DNA of 64,000 bases from G965205525 sp965205525 (GTDB taxonomy: Bacteria; Pseudomonadota; Gammaproteobacteria; JABABF01). Under the pieces are notes generated by a model, which worked only from the letters and a program-made list of their open reading frames with translations, searched no databases and was not told the origin of the DNA. Numbering within the stretch: the first letter of the stretch is position 1; each line of letters opens with the position of its first letter. Where the stretch lies: positions 1,488,001-1,552,000 of the forward strand of contig OZ242171.1 in assembly GCA_965205525.1 (NCBI GenBank). The letters are read 5' to 3'. Positions 53,320 through 62,554 of this stretch are shown in pieces. Both the position numbers and the translations under genes were made by a program.

Positions 53320-54803
53320 TCTTCCCCCTCCAGGCGCCGCAGGGCGAGCCGAGCTGTCGCCGCATCGTCAAAGGGCAGCTGCCGGACTCCCATATCCTGC
53401 ACCGTCTCGTGCCCTTTGCCGGCAATCAGTATCCAATCCTGTGCCGCCGCTTCCCCGAGGGCCAGCGCGATCGCCGCGGCCCGGTCCGGCTCCACCCGAG
53501 CTGCCTCCGGGGCCGACAGGCCGGCTCGGATCTCTGCCAAGATCGTCCCGGGATCTTCGCTTCGCGGGTTGTCGCTGGTCAGGACGATGCAATCCGCCAA
53601 ACCCTCGGCGACAGAGCCCATCAGCGGGCGCTTGCCGGCATCCCGCTCGCCGCCACAGCCAAATACGCACCACAGCCGACCCTGGCACAGAGGGCGCAGG
53701 GCTCTTAGGGCTTGCTCCAGGGCTTGGGGCGTATGGGCATAGTCGACCAGCACCTGGAGTCCCAGCTGGTTCGGCACCGGCTGCAGGCGGCCCGGGGGGG
53801 CAGACACGGCGGCCAGCGCCGCCAGCACCTCCGGCAGGGGGTGCCCCTCTGCACCGAGTGCCGCCGTCGCCGCCAGCAGGTTGTACAAATTAAAAGAGCC
53901 GAGAAGGGGGCTGCAGAGCTCGCCCTGCCCCCAGGGCGTCTCCACCCGGGCCGCGATGCCCTCTCGGTCAAAACGGGGAGGGAGGGCGCGCACCGCCGCA
54001 TCTTCCCCGAGGCCATAGGTCACGATTTCAATCTGCCCGGCCCGGGCGGCAGCCAAATCCCGGCCGAAGGCATCATCCGCATTCAGCACCGCCCTTGAGA
54101 GGTCGGGAAAGGAGAACAGCCGCGCCTTGGCTTCCCGATAGGCAGACAGGCAGAGGTGGTAATCCAAGTGGTCGCGCCCCAGGCAGGTGAGGACCGCCGT
54201 ATCCAGCCGCAGCCCCGCTCCCCGGCCCTGATGGAGGGCATGGGAGGACATTTCCAAAGCGACCGCCTCTGCCCCCTGCTCTCGCAGACAGGCCAGCAGG
54301 CGATGGAGCTCCGGCGTATCCGGGGTGGTGTGGCGGGTTTTCGCCAGCTCTCTATCCCCGAGACGGCAACCGAGACTGCCGAGACTGCCGCAGCTCTGCC
54401 CGAGAAGGCTGAGAGCAGAGGAATAAATATGGCAGAAGCTGCTCTTGCCGTCTGTGCCGGTGACACCGGTCAAGTGGAGCGCCGCCGAAGGCGCACCGTG
54501 GAAGACATCGGCAATTTGGCCCAGCCTGTCCCGCAGACCGGGCACGGCCAAGATGGTTGCCGCCTGCTCCTGTCCGGCGGCAAAAGGGCTCTGTGCCAAC
54601 ACCGCGGCGGCACCTCTTGCCAAGGCTTCTGCAATGAAGTCCCGGCCATCCCGAGCAGTGCCCGGGCAGGCCAGGAAGAGATCTCCGGGCTGCACTTGGC
54701 GGCTGTCCAAGGCGAGGCCAGCGACTCGCACTTCCGGCAGATCTGTCGCCTCGGGAAGCAGCTCTGAAAGAAGCCGTTCTTCCGGGATTTTGCGGGCCGG
54801 CAT
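53316..54803 (-). CDS. murE: UDP-MurNAc-L-Ala-D-Glu--meso-DAP ligase MurE
   Basis: About 495 residues. P-loop GVTGTDGKSSFCHIY; SDNPRSEDP contains the DNPR signature that marks meso-diaminopimelate as the added residue. Three candidate starts lie together (GTG 54812, ATG 54809, ATG 54803). AAGGGG has the right spacing (eight bases) only to 54803. The ftsI stop overlaps the first two. Confidence 0.95.
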   Translation of the reverse strand: MPARKIPEERLLSELLPEATDLPEVRVAGLALDSRQVQPGDLFLACPGTARDGRDFIAEALARGAAAVLAQSPFAAGQEQAATILAVPGLRDRLGQIADVFHGAPSAALHLTGVTGTDGKSSFCHIYSSALSLLGQSCGSLGSLGCRLGDRELAKTRHTTPDTPELHRLLACLREQGAEAVALEMSSHALHQGRGAGLRLDTAVLTCLGRDHLDYHLCLSAYREAKARLFSFPDLSRAVLNADDAFGRDLAAARAGQIEIVTYGLGEDAAVRALPPRFDREGIAARVETPWGQGELCSPLLGSFNLYNLLAATAALGAEGHPLPEVLAALAAVSAPPGRLQPVPNQLGLQVLVDYAHTPQALEQALRALRPLCQGRLWCVFGCGGERDAGKRPLMGSVAEGLADCIVLTSDNPRSEDPGTILAEIRAGLSAPEAARVEPDRAAAIALALGEAAAQDWILIAGKGHETVQDMGVRQLPFDDAATARLALRRLEGEE

Positions 54804-54808
54804 TGCCA

Positions 54809-56551
54809 TCACCCCTTCTCTGCCAGGCGCATCAGCTCTGCAAAGAGCTGCAGGCCATCCGGCGGCACATCCAGGACCCGCAAGCTGAGCTCCGCAATGC
54901 GGGAGAATACCGGAGCCGCTGCTGCTCCCCCCGAATAGTTGATGCTCCGGGGCTCGTCAATGACCACCACCACCACGATCCTGGGTCGGCTAGCGGGGGC
55001 AATTCCGGCGAACAGCGCCAAGTAGCGATCCCTGTCGTAGCTCCCCTCCCGGCCCAGCTTGTGGGTGGTGCCGGTCTTGCCGGCCACCCGATAACCCCGC
55101 ACCTGGGCCCGGGCGCCCGTGCCGCCCGGAGCGGTGGCACCCTCCAGCATTTTCATCATTGCGGCGGCCACAGCAGCATCTAGCACCTGCGGGGCGGCGG
55201 CGGGGGCTTCCTCTGCCCGGCGCAGCGTCAGGGGTCGCAGCAGACCGCCGCTGCCGAAGACGGCATAGGCCCGGGCCAGGTGCAGGGCAGAGCAGGACAG
55301 GCCGTAGCCGAAGGCGAGGGTGGCCCGGTCCAAGTCCTGTCGGGAGACATCCAGGGGCAGATGACCTGGGTTCTCCCCGGGAAAGCCGAGCCCAATGGGT
55401 GCGCCGAAGCCGGTCCGGCGCAGCATGTCCATCAGGGCGTCCGGCGGCAGATTCAGGGCGACCTGGGCGATGCCCACCTGGCTGGAGCGAGCGATGATGC
55501 CGTCTAGGCCAAGGGGGCCGTAGTTGGCGGGATCCTCCAGCAGCTTGCCCTCTACCTCCATGTAGCCCGGGCTGGTGTCCACGATTGTGCCGGGCTCGTA
55601 GGCGCCGGAGCTGAGAGCGGCGGCGGCAGTAAAGGGTTTGATGGTGGAGCCGGGCTCAAAAAGATCGGTCACCGCCCGGTTGCGCTGATGGGCGGGATTC
55701 AGCCGGCTGCGCTCGTTGGGGTTGTGAGATGGCTGGTTGACCATGGCGAGGATCTCACCGGTAGACAGATCAAGAACTACCGCAGAGCCGCCCTTGGCGC
55801 CGTTGTTCAGCACAGCGCGCTTCAGTTCCCGGTAGGCGAAATACTGGATGCGCAAATCTATGCTGAGAGCCAAATCCGCCCCCGGGCGGGCCGGTTTCAG
55901 CCGCTTGATCTCCTTGATGACCTCTCCGTGGCGATCCTGCAGCACCTGACGACTGCCCGGGCTTCCCTGCAGCCACTTGTCGTAGGCCAGCTCCAGCCCC
56001 TCCTGTCCCTCATCATCCACGTCTGTGAGCCCCACCAGGCTGGCGGCCACCTCCCCGGTGGGATAAAAGCGCTGGTATTCATCCCGCCCCCGCACGCCGG
56101 GCACATCCAGCGCCAAGATGGACTGCGCGGTATCGGGGGTCAGGTGCCGACGCAGGTACATGAATTGACGCCCCCGATGGTGCAGGATGCGCCCCTCCAG
56201 CTCTTCGGCGGAGATCTCCAGAGCCGCCGCCAGCTGAGGCCATCGCTCCGGCGCCGCCGCCAGCTTCTCCGGCAGGGCCCACAGGGAGATGACCGGAATG
56301 CTGACCGCCAGCGGCGAGCCGTGACGATCGGTAATCAGACCCCGGTGCACCTGCACGGGACGCTCTCGGATTGAGCGCTCGTCGCCAGCCTGCTGCAAAA
56401 AGCGAAACCCCCTCTCCTCGGATTCCAGCACTTGCAGACCGACAATATTCCAGACTAGGAGCAGCGGCAGGGCCGCCAGCAGGACTGCCGCCGTCCAAAA
56501 GCGCCATGGAATAGGACGGGACTTCGCCTGTCTCTTTTTACGCGCGGTCAA
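54809..56551 (-). CDS. ftsI: Septal transpeptidase FtsI (PBP3)
   Basis: 580-residue class B penicillin-binding protein that cross-links septal peptidoglycan. One N-terminal helix, a pedestal domain (RGLITDRHGSPLAVS), then transpeptidase: active-site serine in EPGSTIKPF (SxxK), KTG in AGKTGTTHK. The SxN motif reads SSQ (ARSSQVGIAQ) rather than SSN. Start is a TTG at 56551, with AGGAG six bases upstream and no closer ATG. Lies 11 bases after ftsL. Confidence 0.94.
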   Translation of the reverse strand: MTARKKRQAKSRPIPWRFWTAAVLLAALPLLLVWNIVGLQVLESEERGFRFLQQAGDERSIRERPVQVHRGLITDRHGSPLAVSIPVISLWALPEKLAAAPERWPQLAAALEISAEELEGRILHHRGRQFMYLRRHLTPDTAQSILALDVPGVRGRDEYQRFYPTGEVAASLVGLTDVDDEGQEGLELAYDKWLQGSPGSRQVLQDRHGEVIKEIKRLKPARPGADLALSIDLRIQYFAYRELKRAVLNNGAKGGSAVVLDLSTGEILAMVNQPSHNPNERSRLNPAHQRNRAVTDLFEPGSTIKPFTAAAALSSGAYEPGTIVDTSPGYMEVEGKLLEDPANYGPLGLDGIIARSSQVGIAQVALNLPPDALMDMLRRTGFGAPIGLGFPGENPGHLPLDVSRQDLDRATLAFGYGLSCSALHLARAYAVFGSGGLLRPLTLRRAEEAPAAAPQVLDAAVAAAMMKMLEGATAPGGTGARAQVRGYRVAGKTGTTHKLGREGSYDRDRYLALFAGIAPASRPRIVVVVVIDEPRSINYSGGAAAAPVFSRIAELSLRVLDVPPDGLQLFAELMRLAEKG

Positions 56552-56562
56552 AACTCTCTCCT

Positions 56563-56874
56563 CTAAAGTGGCAGACGCATCATCAGAATGTCCCGGTCTT
56601 TGGGGATTCTCATACCCAGTTCGTCCCGGGCGACCTGCTCTATGCGGGCGTGGTCCTGCCAAGTCCCCTCCTCCAAGAGGAGGCGTTTCCAATCCACTTC
56701 CAGCCCCCGGGCTTCGCTCCGATGCTCCTGCAGCTCCCGGAACAGGCGATGGCTATCGTAGGCAGAAATTACCACCGCCAGCGCACTGAGGGTCGTGAAG
56801 GCGACAGAGAGACCGAGGGCAAGGTGGTGCCTGCCGTTCCGCTGCCGACCGGGGTCAAGAAACTTTTTCTTCAT
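56563..56874 (-). CDS. ftsL: Cell division protein FtsL
   Basis: 103-residue bitopic protein: basic start MKKKFLDPGRQRNGRHH, one helix (about 19-39) and a periplasmic coiled coil (LFRELQEHRSEARGLEVDWKR), with RIEQVARDELGMRIP typical of FtsL. Poor sequence conservation in general; position between rsmH and ftsI is diagnostic. Confidence 0.93.
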   Translation of the reverse strand: MKKKFLDPGRQRNGRHHLALGLSVAFTTLSALAVVISAYDSHRLFRELQEHRSEARGLEVDWKRLLLEEGTWQDHARIEQVARDELGMRIPKDRDILMMRLPL

Positions 56875-56883
56875 CCGCCCGGT

Positions 56884-57825
56884 TCAGGCCGCCCTTTCCG
56901 CCACCCGAAGCACGGCGCTGCGCGCCCGCCGGTTGGCGGCCAATTCCGGCGCGCCTGACCGCTGCCTGCGACCGACGGGCAAGAGACGGGGGCGGGGGCG
57001 GCGATCCTCCGGCAGAGGCAGCCCCGAAGGCAGCGGCTCGCGCCCGGATTCCCTGCGGATAAAGTGCTTCACCAGGCGGTCCTCCAAGGAATGAAAACTG
57101 ATGACCGCCAGACGCCCCCCCGGGGCCAGCAGCCCGGGCACCTGCTCCAGAGCCTGCTTGAGCTCTTCCAGCTCCCGGTTGACATGAATGCGCAGGGCCT
57201 GGAAAGTCTTGGTGGCCGGGTGCTTCTTCCCGCTATGCCTGGGAACCGCCGCTGCAACCAAGGCAGCCAGCTGTCCGGTGCTGGTGAGCACACCCTGTTT
57301 GCGGGCGGACACCAGGGCTCTGGCGATGCGGCGCGTGTAACGCTCCTCGCCGTATTCTCGGAGCACCCGGGCAATGTCCTCCTCGCTGGCCCGAGCCAGG
57401 AAGTCCGCTGCGCTCGCCCCGCAGCTCGGGTTCATGCGCATGTCCAAGGGGCCGTCCCGCATAAAACTAAAGCCCCGAGAGGCATCCTCCAGCTGCAGGG
57501 AGGAAAGCCCGAGGTCCAGCAGCAGGCCGTCCAGCCGCCCTTGGACCCCCTGCTCCCGGGCAAAGATTTTCATCTCGGAAAAGGGCCTGCATTCCAGCAC
57601 GAGACGCTTGTCCTTCGCCAGTCCGGAAGCGGCGGCAACTGCAGCCGGGTCCTGGTCCAAGGCCAGGAGACGGCCGTTTGGACCGAGCCGCTCCAGTATG
57701 GCGACAGCGTGACCGCCACCGCCAAAGGTGGCATCCAAGTAAGTGCCCGCAGGGCGGACTGCCAGGGCGGCAACCGCTTCCCCCAGCAGTACACTGCGGT
57801 GATGAACAGGAACATCGTCGCTCAC
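56884..57825 (-). CDS. rsmH: 16S rRNA m4C1402 methyltransferase RsmH (MraW)
   Basis: 313 residues. SAM-binding YLDATFGGGGHAVAIL, ALDQDP, LLDLGLSSLQLE and FQALRIHVNRELEEL, VISFHSLEDRLVKHF are family hallmarks. N4-methylates C1402 in the ribosomal P site. Start is GTG at 57825, four bases after the mraZ stop. Confidence 0.96.
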   Translation of the reverse strand: MSDDVPVHHRSVLLGEAVAALAVRPAGTYLDATFGGGGHAVAILERLGPNGRLLALDQDPAAVAAASGLAKDKRLVLECRPFSEMKIFAREQGVQGRLDGLLLDLGLSSLQLEDASRGFSFMRDGPLDMRMNPSCGASAADFLARASEEDIARVLREYGEERYTRRIARALVSARKQGVLTSTGQLAALVAAAVPRHSGKKHPATKTFQALRIHVNRELEELKQALEQVPGLLAPGGRLAVISFHSLEDRLVKHFIRRESGREPLPSGLPLPEDRRPRPRLLPVGRRQRSGAPELAANRRARSAVLRVAERAA

Positions 57826-57829
57826 AGGC

Positions 57830-58273
57830 TCACAGACGCAAATCCCGCATGATCTCGGGAATCAGATCCACTTTCCGTTTCATCTGTCTATCCCAGACCT
57901 TGGCATCCCAGACCTCCAGGCATTCTCCCATGCCCACCACGGCGACCTTTTCGCTCTCCTTCAGCCCAGCGTATCCCCGCAGCGCCGGGGAGAGCAGTAT
58001 GCGGCCATTGGCATCCAGGCTCAGCTCTTGGGCATTGCCGAGAATCTTGCGCTGCAGCTGCTGCACGCTGGGCTCAGTATTCGGTATTTCCCGCAGGTGC
58101 TCTGCCAAGTGATTCCACACCGGACCGGGACGGAGAACCAGGCACGGCTCCCGATGGTGGACGGTGCCCACCAGATTGCCCTCTCCGAAAACCTGAAGCA
58201 CCTCCCGATGCCGGGCGGGCACGGCAACCCGACTCTTGGCATCCACGCTGCTGTAATAGGTACCCTGTAACAC
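57830..58273 (-). CDS. mraZ: Transcriptional regulator MraZ
   Basis: 147 residues with two AbrB-like SpoVT domains: DAKSRVAVPARHREVL and DANGRILLSPALRGYAGL. Forms a ring that binds repeats ahead of its own operon and represses it. GTG start at 58273, with AGAGGT upstream. First gene of the dcw operon. Confidence 0.96.
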   Translation of the reverse strand: MLQGTYYSSVDAKSRVAVPARHREVLQVFGEGNLVGTVHHREPCLVLRPGPVWNHLAEHLREIPNTEPSVQQLQRKILGNAQELSLDANGRILLSPALRGYAGLKESEKVAVVGMGECLEVWDAKVWDRQMKRKVDLIPEIMRDLRL

Positions 58274-58290
58274 TGGGAATTACCTCTTCC

Positions 58291-58326
58291 ACCCCCATAA
58301 AAGCACTTTCAGACACTTTTACCCAC
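58291..58326 (-). promoter_or_regulatory. Candidate MraZ operator (10-bp spaced repeats)
   Basis: On the minus strand GTGGG, GTGTC, GTGCT and TGGGG follow one another at 10-bp spacing, just downstream of the -10 box and ahead of the mraZ start. MraZ binds such TGGGN repeats in E. coli. The middle repeats are degenerate. Confidence 0.5.
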
Positions 58327-58339
58327 TTCTAAGGCGTGG

Positions 58340-58367
58340 AATATAACAGGGCACAAGGAATTGTCAA
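58340..58367 (-). promoter_or_regulatory. Promoter of the dcw cluster
   Basis: Minus-strand -35 TTGACA (58362-58367), 16-base spacer, and -10 TATATT (58340-58345). Start of transcription near 58333 would leave a 60-base leader containing the MraZ repeats. The best sigma-70 promoter match noticed in the window. Confidence 0.75.
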
Positions 58368-58504
58368 GTAGATAGCTCTTAGAAATTGAGAGACTCTGCC
58401 CCTCCCCCCACCTGCCGGTGGCAGAGAGCATGGAGGGCAGAACCGCCCGGCCAAGGTGGGCGGGCGGAGAAGCAGCACTAAAAACGGCCGTTTAAAAATA
58501 TGAA

Positions 58505-58591
58505 TGGTGCCGAAGGCCGGACTTGAACCGGCACGGCCTGAGGCCACTACCCCCTCAAGATAGCGTGTCTACCAAATTCCACCACTTCGGC
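58505..58591 (-). tRNA. tRNA-Leu(GAG)
   Basis: 87 bases with encoded CCA. Acceptor GCCGAAG/CTTCGGC, long variable arm (TAGTGGCCTCAGGCCGT), T-loop TTCAAGT and anticodon GAG in loop TTGAGGG. It follows secG, as in other gammaproteobacteria. Confidence 0.96.
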
Positions 58592-58605
58592 ATAAGGGAA
58601 AGGAT

Positions 58606-58986
58606 TCACTCCGGCGGCTCTGGGAAGTCTCCTGTCGCTGGCGGTTCTGGGAAATCATTCTCCGGCAGCAGGGCCGAAGGGCTGTCTTCCTCTGTCGCCG
58701 ACTGTGCCGGCTGGCTGAAACCAGCGGGCAAGTCCACCCGCAGAGCCCGCTCCGATTCTTGGCGGGCAAAAAAGGCGAGGGACAAGCTGGTGGCAAAGAA
58801 GAGCCCTGCCAGCAGCGCTGTGCTCCGGCTCAGTACATTCCCGCCCCCCGAACTGCCGAAAAAAGTATTGGAAGATCCGCTGCCGAAGGCGGCACCGACA
58901 TCTGAGCCCCGCCCCTGCTGCAGGAGCACCAAGGCGACGATTACCACGGCGAGGAGCCCGTGAGTGACAAGAACTATTGTTTCCAT
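58606..58986 (-). CDS. secG: Preprotein translocase subunit SecG
   Basis: 126 residues with two membrane helices (about 4-22 and 53-72) separated by LLQQGRGSDVGAAFGSGSSNTFFG, the SecG signature. The acidic Pro-rich tail (ENDFPEPPATGDFPEPPE) contains a DFPEPP duplication. Stimulates SecYE/SecA transport. Confidence 0.94.
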   Translation of the reverse strand: METIVLVTHGLLAVVIVALVLLQQGRGSDVGAAFGSGSSNTFFGSSGGGNVLSRSTALLAGLFFATSLSLAFFARQESERALRVDLPAGFSQPAQSATEEDSPSALLPENDFPEPPATGDFPEPPE

Positions 58987-59004
58987 GTGCTTATTTTAGC
59001 CGCA

Positions 59005-59769
59005 TCAGCGAGCAGCGGGAACGGTTCCGCCTTGAGGGAAGGCATTGCAGATGGCGAGAAAAGATTCTGCCTGCAAAGACGCGCCCCCCACCAGCACCCC
59101 GTCAATTTCCGCTTCAGAGGCTAAAGCGGCTGCATTTCCCGGGGTGACACTGCCCCCGTAGAGTATGCGCGGGCTGGATTCTCCTCCGGCATGGCTTCGC
59201 CACAGAAGACGCAGGTGGGCATGCACCAGGGCTGCCTCTGCCGGCTCGGCCGTAAGACCGGTGCCGATGGCCCAGACCGGCTCATAGGCGAGCACTGCCC
59301 CAGAGAGGGTGCGCTCGCCGAGACTTTGCAGTACAGCCTGCAGCTGCCGCTCCACCACGGCGAGGGTCTGTCCGGCCTCCCGCTCCGCCCGGCTTTCACC
59401 GAGGCAGAGAATCGGCTGCAAGCCGGCATCCAGGGCGCGACAAAACTGGCTGGCGACGGATGCGTCATCCTCTCCCCAGAGACGGCGGCGCTCCGAGTGG
59501 CCGGTCAGGACATAGCGGCAGCCGCATTCCGCCAGCATGTCCCCAGACACCTCCCCGGTATAGGCCCCTTCCGCCTCTGCAGCCAAGGTCTGCCCCCCCC
59601 AGGCAAAGGAGGGAGTAAGGGCCTCTACATGGGGCAGCAGCACAAAGGGGGGCAGGAGAATGATCTCAACCCCCTCCGGCCGAGCAGCGGCGAGGGCGGC
59701 GGCCCAGCTCTTCAGGCGAGGACGGTCGCCATGCATCTTCCAGTTGGCTGCAATCAAGGGAGCTTGCAT
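59005..59769 (-). CDS. tpiA: Triosephosphate isomerase
   Basis: 254 residues. NWKM with catalytic Lys, LTGHSERRRLWGE with the catalytic His, AYEPVWAIGTG with the catalytic Glu, and LYGGSVTPGNAAAL. Glycolysis/gluconeogenesis. Eighteen bases upstream of secG, as is usual. Confidence 0.97.
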   Translation of the reverse strand: MQAPLIAANWKMHGDRPRLKSWAAALAAARPEGVEIILLPPFVLLPHVEALTPSFAWGGQTLAAEAEGAYTGEVSGDMLAECGCRYVLTGHSERRRLWGEDDASVASQFCRALDAGLQPILCLGESRAEREAGQTLAVVERQLQAVLQSLGERTLSGAVLAYEPVWAIGTGLTAEPAEAALVHAHLRLLWRSHAGGESSPRILYGGSVTPGNAAALASEAEIDGVLVGGASLQAESFLAICNAFPQGGTVPAAR

Positions 59770-59803
59770 TTACCCTCTCGTCTGCCTTGGGGAGTAGCGC
59801 ACT

Positions 59804-61168
59804 TCAAGCCAGCACCTGCCTGACTACATCCGCCAGGCCGGTGACCAGCTCCTGTACCAGCTTGCCGTCCTCTCCCTCCACGGTGACCCGAACCACCGGC
59901 TCGGTGCCGGAGGGCCGGAGCACCACCCGCCCCCGGCTGCCGAGACGGGTTCTCACCTTTTCCACCGCACCGGCAACGCGCTCATCTTCCAGCAGAATGC
60001 CGGGACTCCGGGTTGATACATTGACCGTGGTCTGGGCAAAACGCTTCATGCCCTCAATCAGGGCATCCAAGTTTTTACCGCTGACCGCCAGCACCTCCAT
60101 GACACGCAGGGCAGTGGCAATGCCGTCCCCGGTGGTAGAAATGTCCTTGCAGATGATATGCCCGGAGGGCTCCCCCCCTAAAGGCCAGTTGCGCTCATCC
60201 ATCTCCCGCTTGACATGACGGTCTCCCACATGGGTGCGGGCAAATGGAATTTTCAGCAGCTGCAAAGCCCGCTCCAGGCCCATGTTGCTCATCTCGGTGC
60301 CGACCACGCCAGCGCAGTCGCCCTTCCTCTGCAGCATGTCGGAGGCGAGGATGTACAGCAGCTGGTCGCCGTCCACAATGTGCCCATGACAGTCGGCAAA
60401 CAGCACCCGGTCGCCGTCACCGTCAAAGGTGATGCCGAGGTCCGCCTTGTTCTCCAGCACTGCCCGGCGGATGGTTTCCGGCTCTGTGGTGCCGCATTTA
60501 TGGTTGATATTGAGACCGTCCGGTTCAATGCCCAAGGCAATGACCTCCGCGCCGAGTTCGGAAAAAACTTGAGGTGCCACATGGTAGGCGGCACCGTTTG
60601 CGCAATCCAGCACGATGCGCCGGCCCGCAAAATTTGTTTTGCCCGCCAGTACGCTTTTGCAGTACTCAATGTACCTGCCGCTGGCATCATTGATACGCCG
60701 GGCCCGGCCGAGACGGCTGGCCTTCACCGTGTCTACGCGCTGCTCTCCCCGCTCCATCTGTGCGAGTATTTTCTCCATCTCAAGCACTTCTGCCTCGGGC
60801 AGCTTGCGTCCCTCGGCATCAAAGATCTTGATGCCGTTATCGTGGTAGAGATTGTGGGAAGCGCTGATCACCATGCCGGCGGAAGCATGCAGGGTGTGGG
60901 TCAGCCAGGCGACCCCCGGGGTGGTCATGGGACCTAACAGCAGCACATCCGCACCGGCGGCAATCAGGCCGGATTGCAGTGCCGTTTCAAGCATGTAGCC
61001 GGAAATGCGGGTGTCTTTGCCAATAACCACCTGGTGGCGCACCTCCCCCTGGCGAGCAGCCAGAAGGCGGCCTAGCACCCAGCCCAGCCGCACAAAGAAA
61101 TCCGGCGTGATCTGCCCTTCGCCAACCCGCCCGCGCAGCCCGTCCGTGCCGAATAGTCTTGCAGCCAT
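59804..61168 (-). CDS. glmM: Phosphoglucosamine mutase GlmM
   Basis: 454 residues. Converts glucosamine-6-P to glucosamine-1-P for UDP-GlcNAc, feeding both lipid A and peptidoglycan. FGTDGLRG, phosphoserine loop SASHNLYHDNGIK (Leu where Pro is usual), metal loop DGDGDRVLF, sugar loop GGEPSGH and phosphate loop RPSGTEPVVRV. ATG at 61168. Confidence 0.96.
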   Translation of the reverse strand: MAARLFGTDGLRGRVGEGQITPDFFVRLGWVLGRLLAARQGEVRHQVVIGKDTRISGYMLETALQSGLIAAGADVLLLGPMTTPGVAWLTHTLHASAGMVISASHNLYHDNGIKIFDAEGRKLPEAEVLEMEKILAQMERGEQRVDTVKASRLGRARRINDASGRYIEYCKSVLAGKTNFAGRRIVLDCANGAAYHVAPQVFSELGAEVIALGIEPDGLNINHKCGTTEPETIRRAVLENKADLGITFDGDGDRVLFADCHGHIVDGDQLLYILASDMLQRKGDCAGVVGTEMSNMGLERALQLLKIPFARTHVGDRHVKREMDERNWPLGGEPSGHIICKDISTTGDGIATALRVMEVLAVSGKNLDALIEGMKRFAQTTVNVSTRSPGILLEDERVAGAVEKVRTRLGSRGRVVLRPSGTEPVVRVTVEGEDGKLVQELVTGLADVVRQVLA

Positions 61169-61391
61169 ATCTTATGCGCCCCTGCACTCGGCTGCTTTAA
61201 ATCCTCGGCAATGCCCGGGGGCAACGCAAAGGGACAGGGATTCGTTTATCGGCATTTGCTTGACCAGAAACCCGGAAGGAATCCGCCATTTTACCCAAGC
61301 CTGATGTATTCAAGGCTCGTGCGGCTTCGGTTGGCCCTTCAGCTAAAGACATTCTTCTTGCTTCCCTCGGCAATCCAAGCGCGTCCGAAAG

Positions 61392-62288
61392 TCATCCCTC
61401 GGCGGCAGGGGAGTCGGCCTCGCCGGATGCCGACAGGCAGGCCCAGGCCATCGCCAGGGCATCTGCCGTCTCCCGCACATCGTGGGAGCGAACGATGGAT
61501 GCTCCTCCGACAAGGGCGAGAACAGCGAGGGCGAGACCGCCCGCCAAGCGCCCATGAATATCCCGACCGAGAACTCGGCCGATGGTGGCTTTGCGGGAAA
61601 AGCCTACCAGCACCGGAAGGCCAATGGCACTAATTAAGTCCAGCCCCTTCAGCAGGGTCAGGTTGTGGGTATCCCTTTTGCCGAAGCCAAAACCCGGGTC
61701 CAGCAGAATACGCTCCCGAGGAATGCCGGCCGCAACACAGGCCGAGACGCGCTCGGCGAGAAACTCCCGCACTTCCTGCACCACATCTGTGTAATGGGGG
61801 GCCTCCTGCATGGTGGCAGGCTCGCCCCGCGCATGCATAAGGCACACCGGCAATTCGGCAGCCAGGGCCGCCTCTAAGGCACCGGGGCGGCGCAGTGCGC
61901 GCACATCGTTGATCAGGCCTGCCCCCTGCCGAGCGGCCTCCCGCATCAGGGGCGGCGAGCTGGTGTCCACCGAAATGACAATCGGCATCTCTCGGCGCAG
62001 GGCCTCTACCACCGGCAGCACCCGGTCCATCTCTTCCTGCTCTTTGGGCGGTGTCGCGCCGGGGCGGGTGGACTCACCCCCCACATCCAAAATCGCCGCG
62101 CCCTCCTCCGCCATGCGACGAGCCAGAGCCAAGGCGGCGGGCACATCGGGACCGCCGTCCGCCCACAGCTGACCGCCATCAGAAAAAGAATCGGGAGTGA
62201 TGTTGAGCACGCCCATCACTTTGGGGGAAGACAGGTCCAGCCCGCACCGCTCGCCAAATTGTTTCATTTGGAAATCCATCACCGCCAT
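61392..62288 (-). CDS. folP: Dihydropteroate synthase
   Basis: About 298 residues, TIM barrel. Condenses p-aminobenzoate with the pterin; target of sulfonamides. Seen: MGVLNITPDSFSDGG, DVGGESTRPGA, SVDTSSP, DPGFGFGKRDTHN and GFSRKATIG. Start is uncertain among ATG 62288, 62279 and 62267, none with a clear ribosome-binding site. The 223-base gap to glmM holds nothing I recognise. Lies downstream of ftsH as in E. coli. Confidence 0.95.
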   Translation of the reverse strand: MAVMDFQMKQFGERCGLDLSSPKVMGVLNITPDSFSDGGQLWADGGPDVPAALALARRMAEEGAAILDVGGESTRPGATPPKEQEEMDRVLPVVEALRREMPIVISVDTSSPPLMREAARQGAGLINDVRALRRPGALEAALAAELPVCLMHARGEPATMQEAPHYTDVVQEVREFLAERVSACVAAGIPRERILLDPGFGFGKRDTHNLTLLKGLDLISAIGLPVLVGFSRKATIGRVLGRDIHGRLAGGLALAVLALVGGASIVRSHDVRETADALAMAWACLSASGEADSPAAEG

Positions 62289-62554
62289 TAATCTGCCCGG
62301 CAAAAGCCTGCTGCCCGGCCTTTATGTACCCCGTTCGGCATGCCTGGCCGTCAGCGGGCATTCCCTGGCCGCAGGTTCAGGCCGAAGCGCACGCAGCGCA
62401 GACTGCACAAGCCGCAGGACAAAGGCCAAGACAGCGGATTCCCCATGGGGGGCCGCCGCTAAAGGATCAAGACCGAGACCGAACACAAGGACACACCCGC
62501 AAGAAACGGGGCAATGGTGCGCCGCTGTCGCGGCAGAGGGGCATGTCCCTAGCG

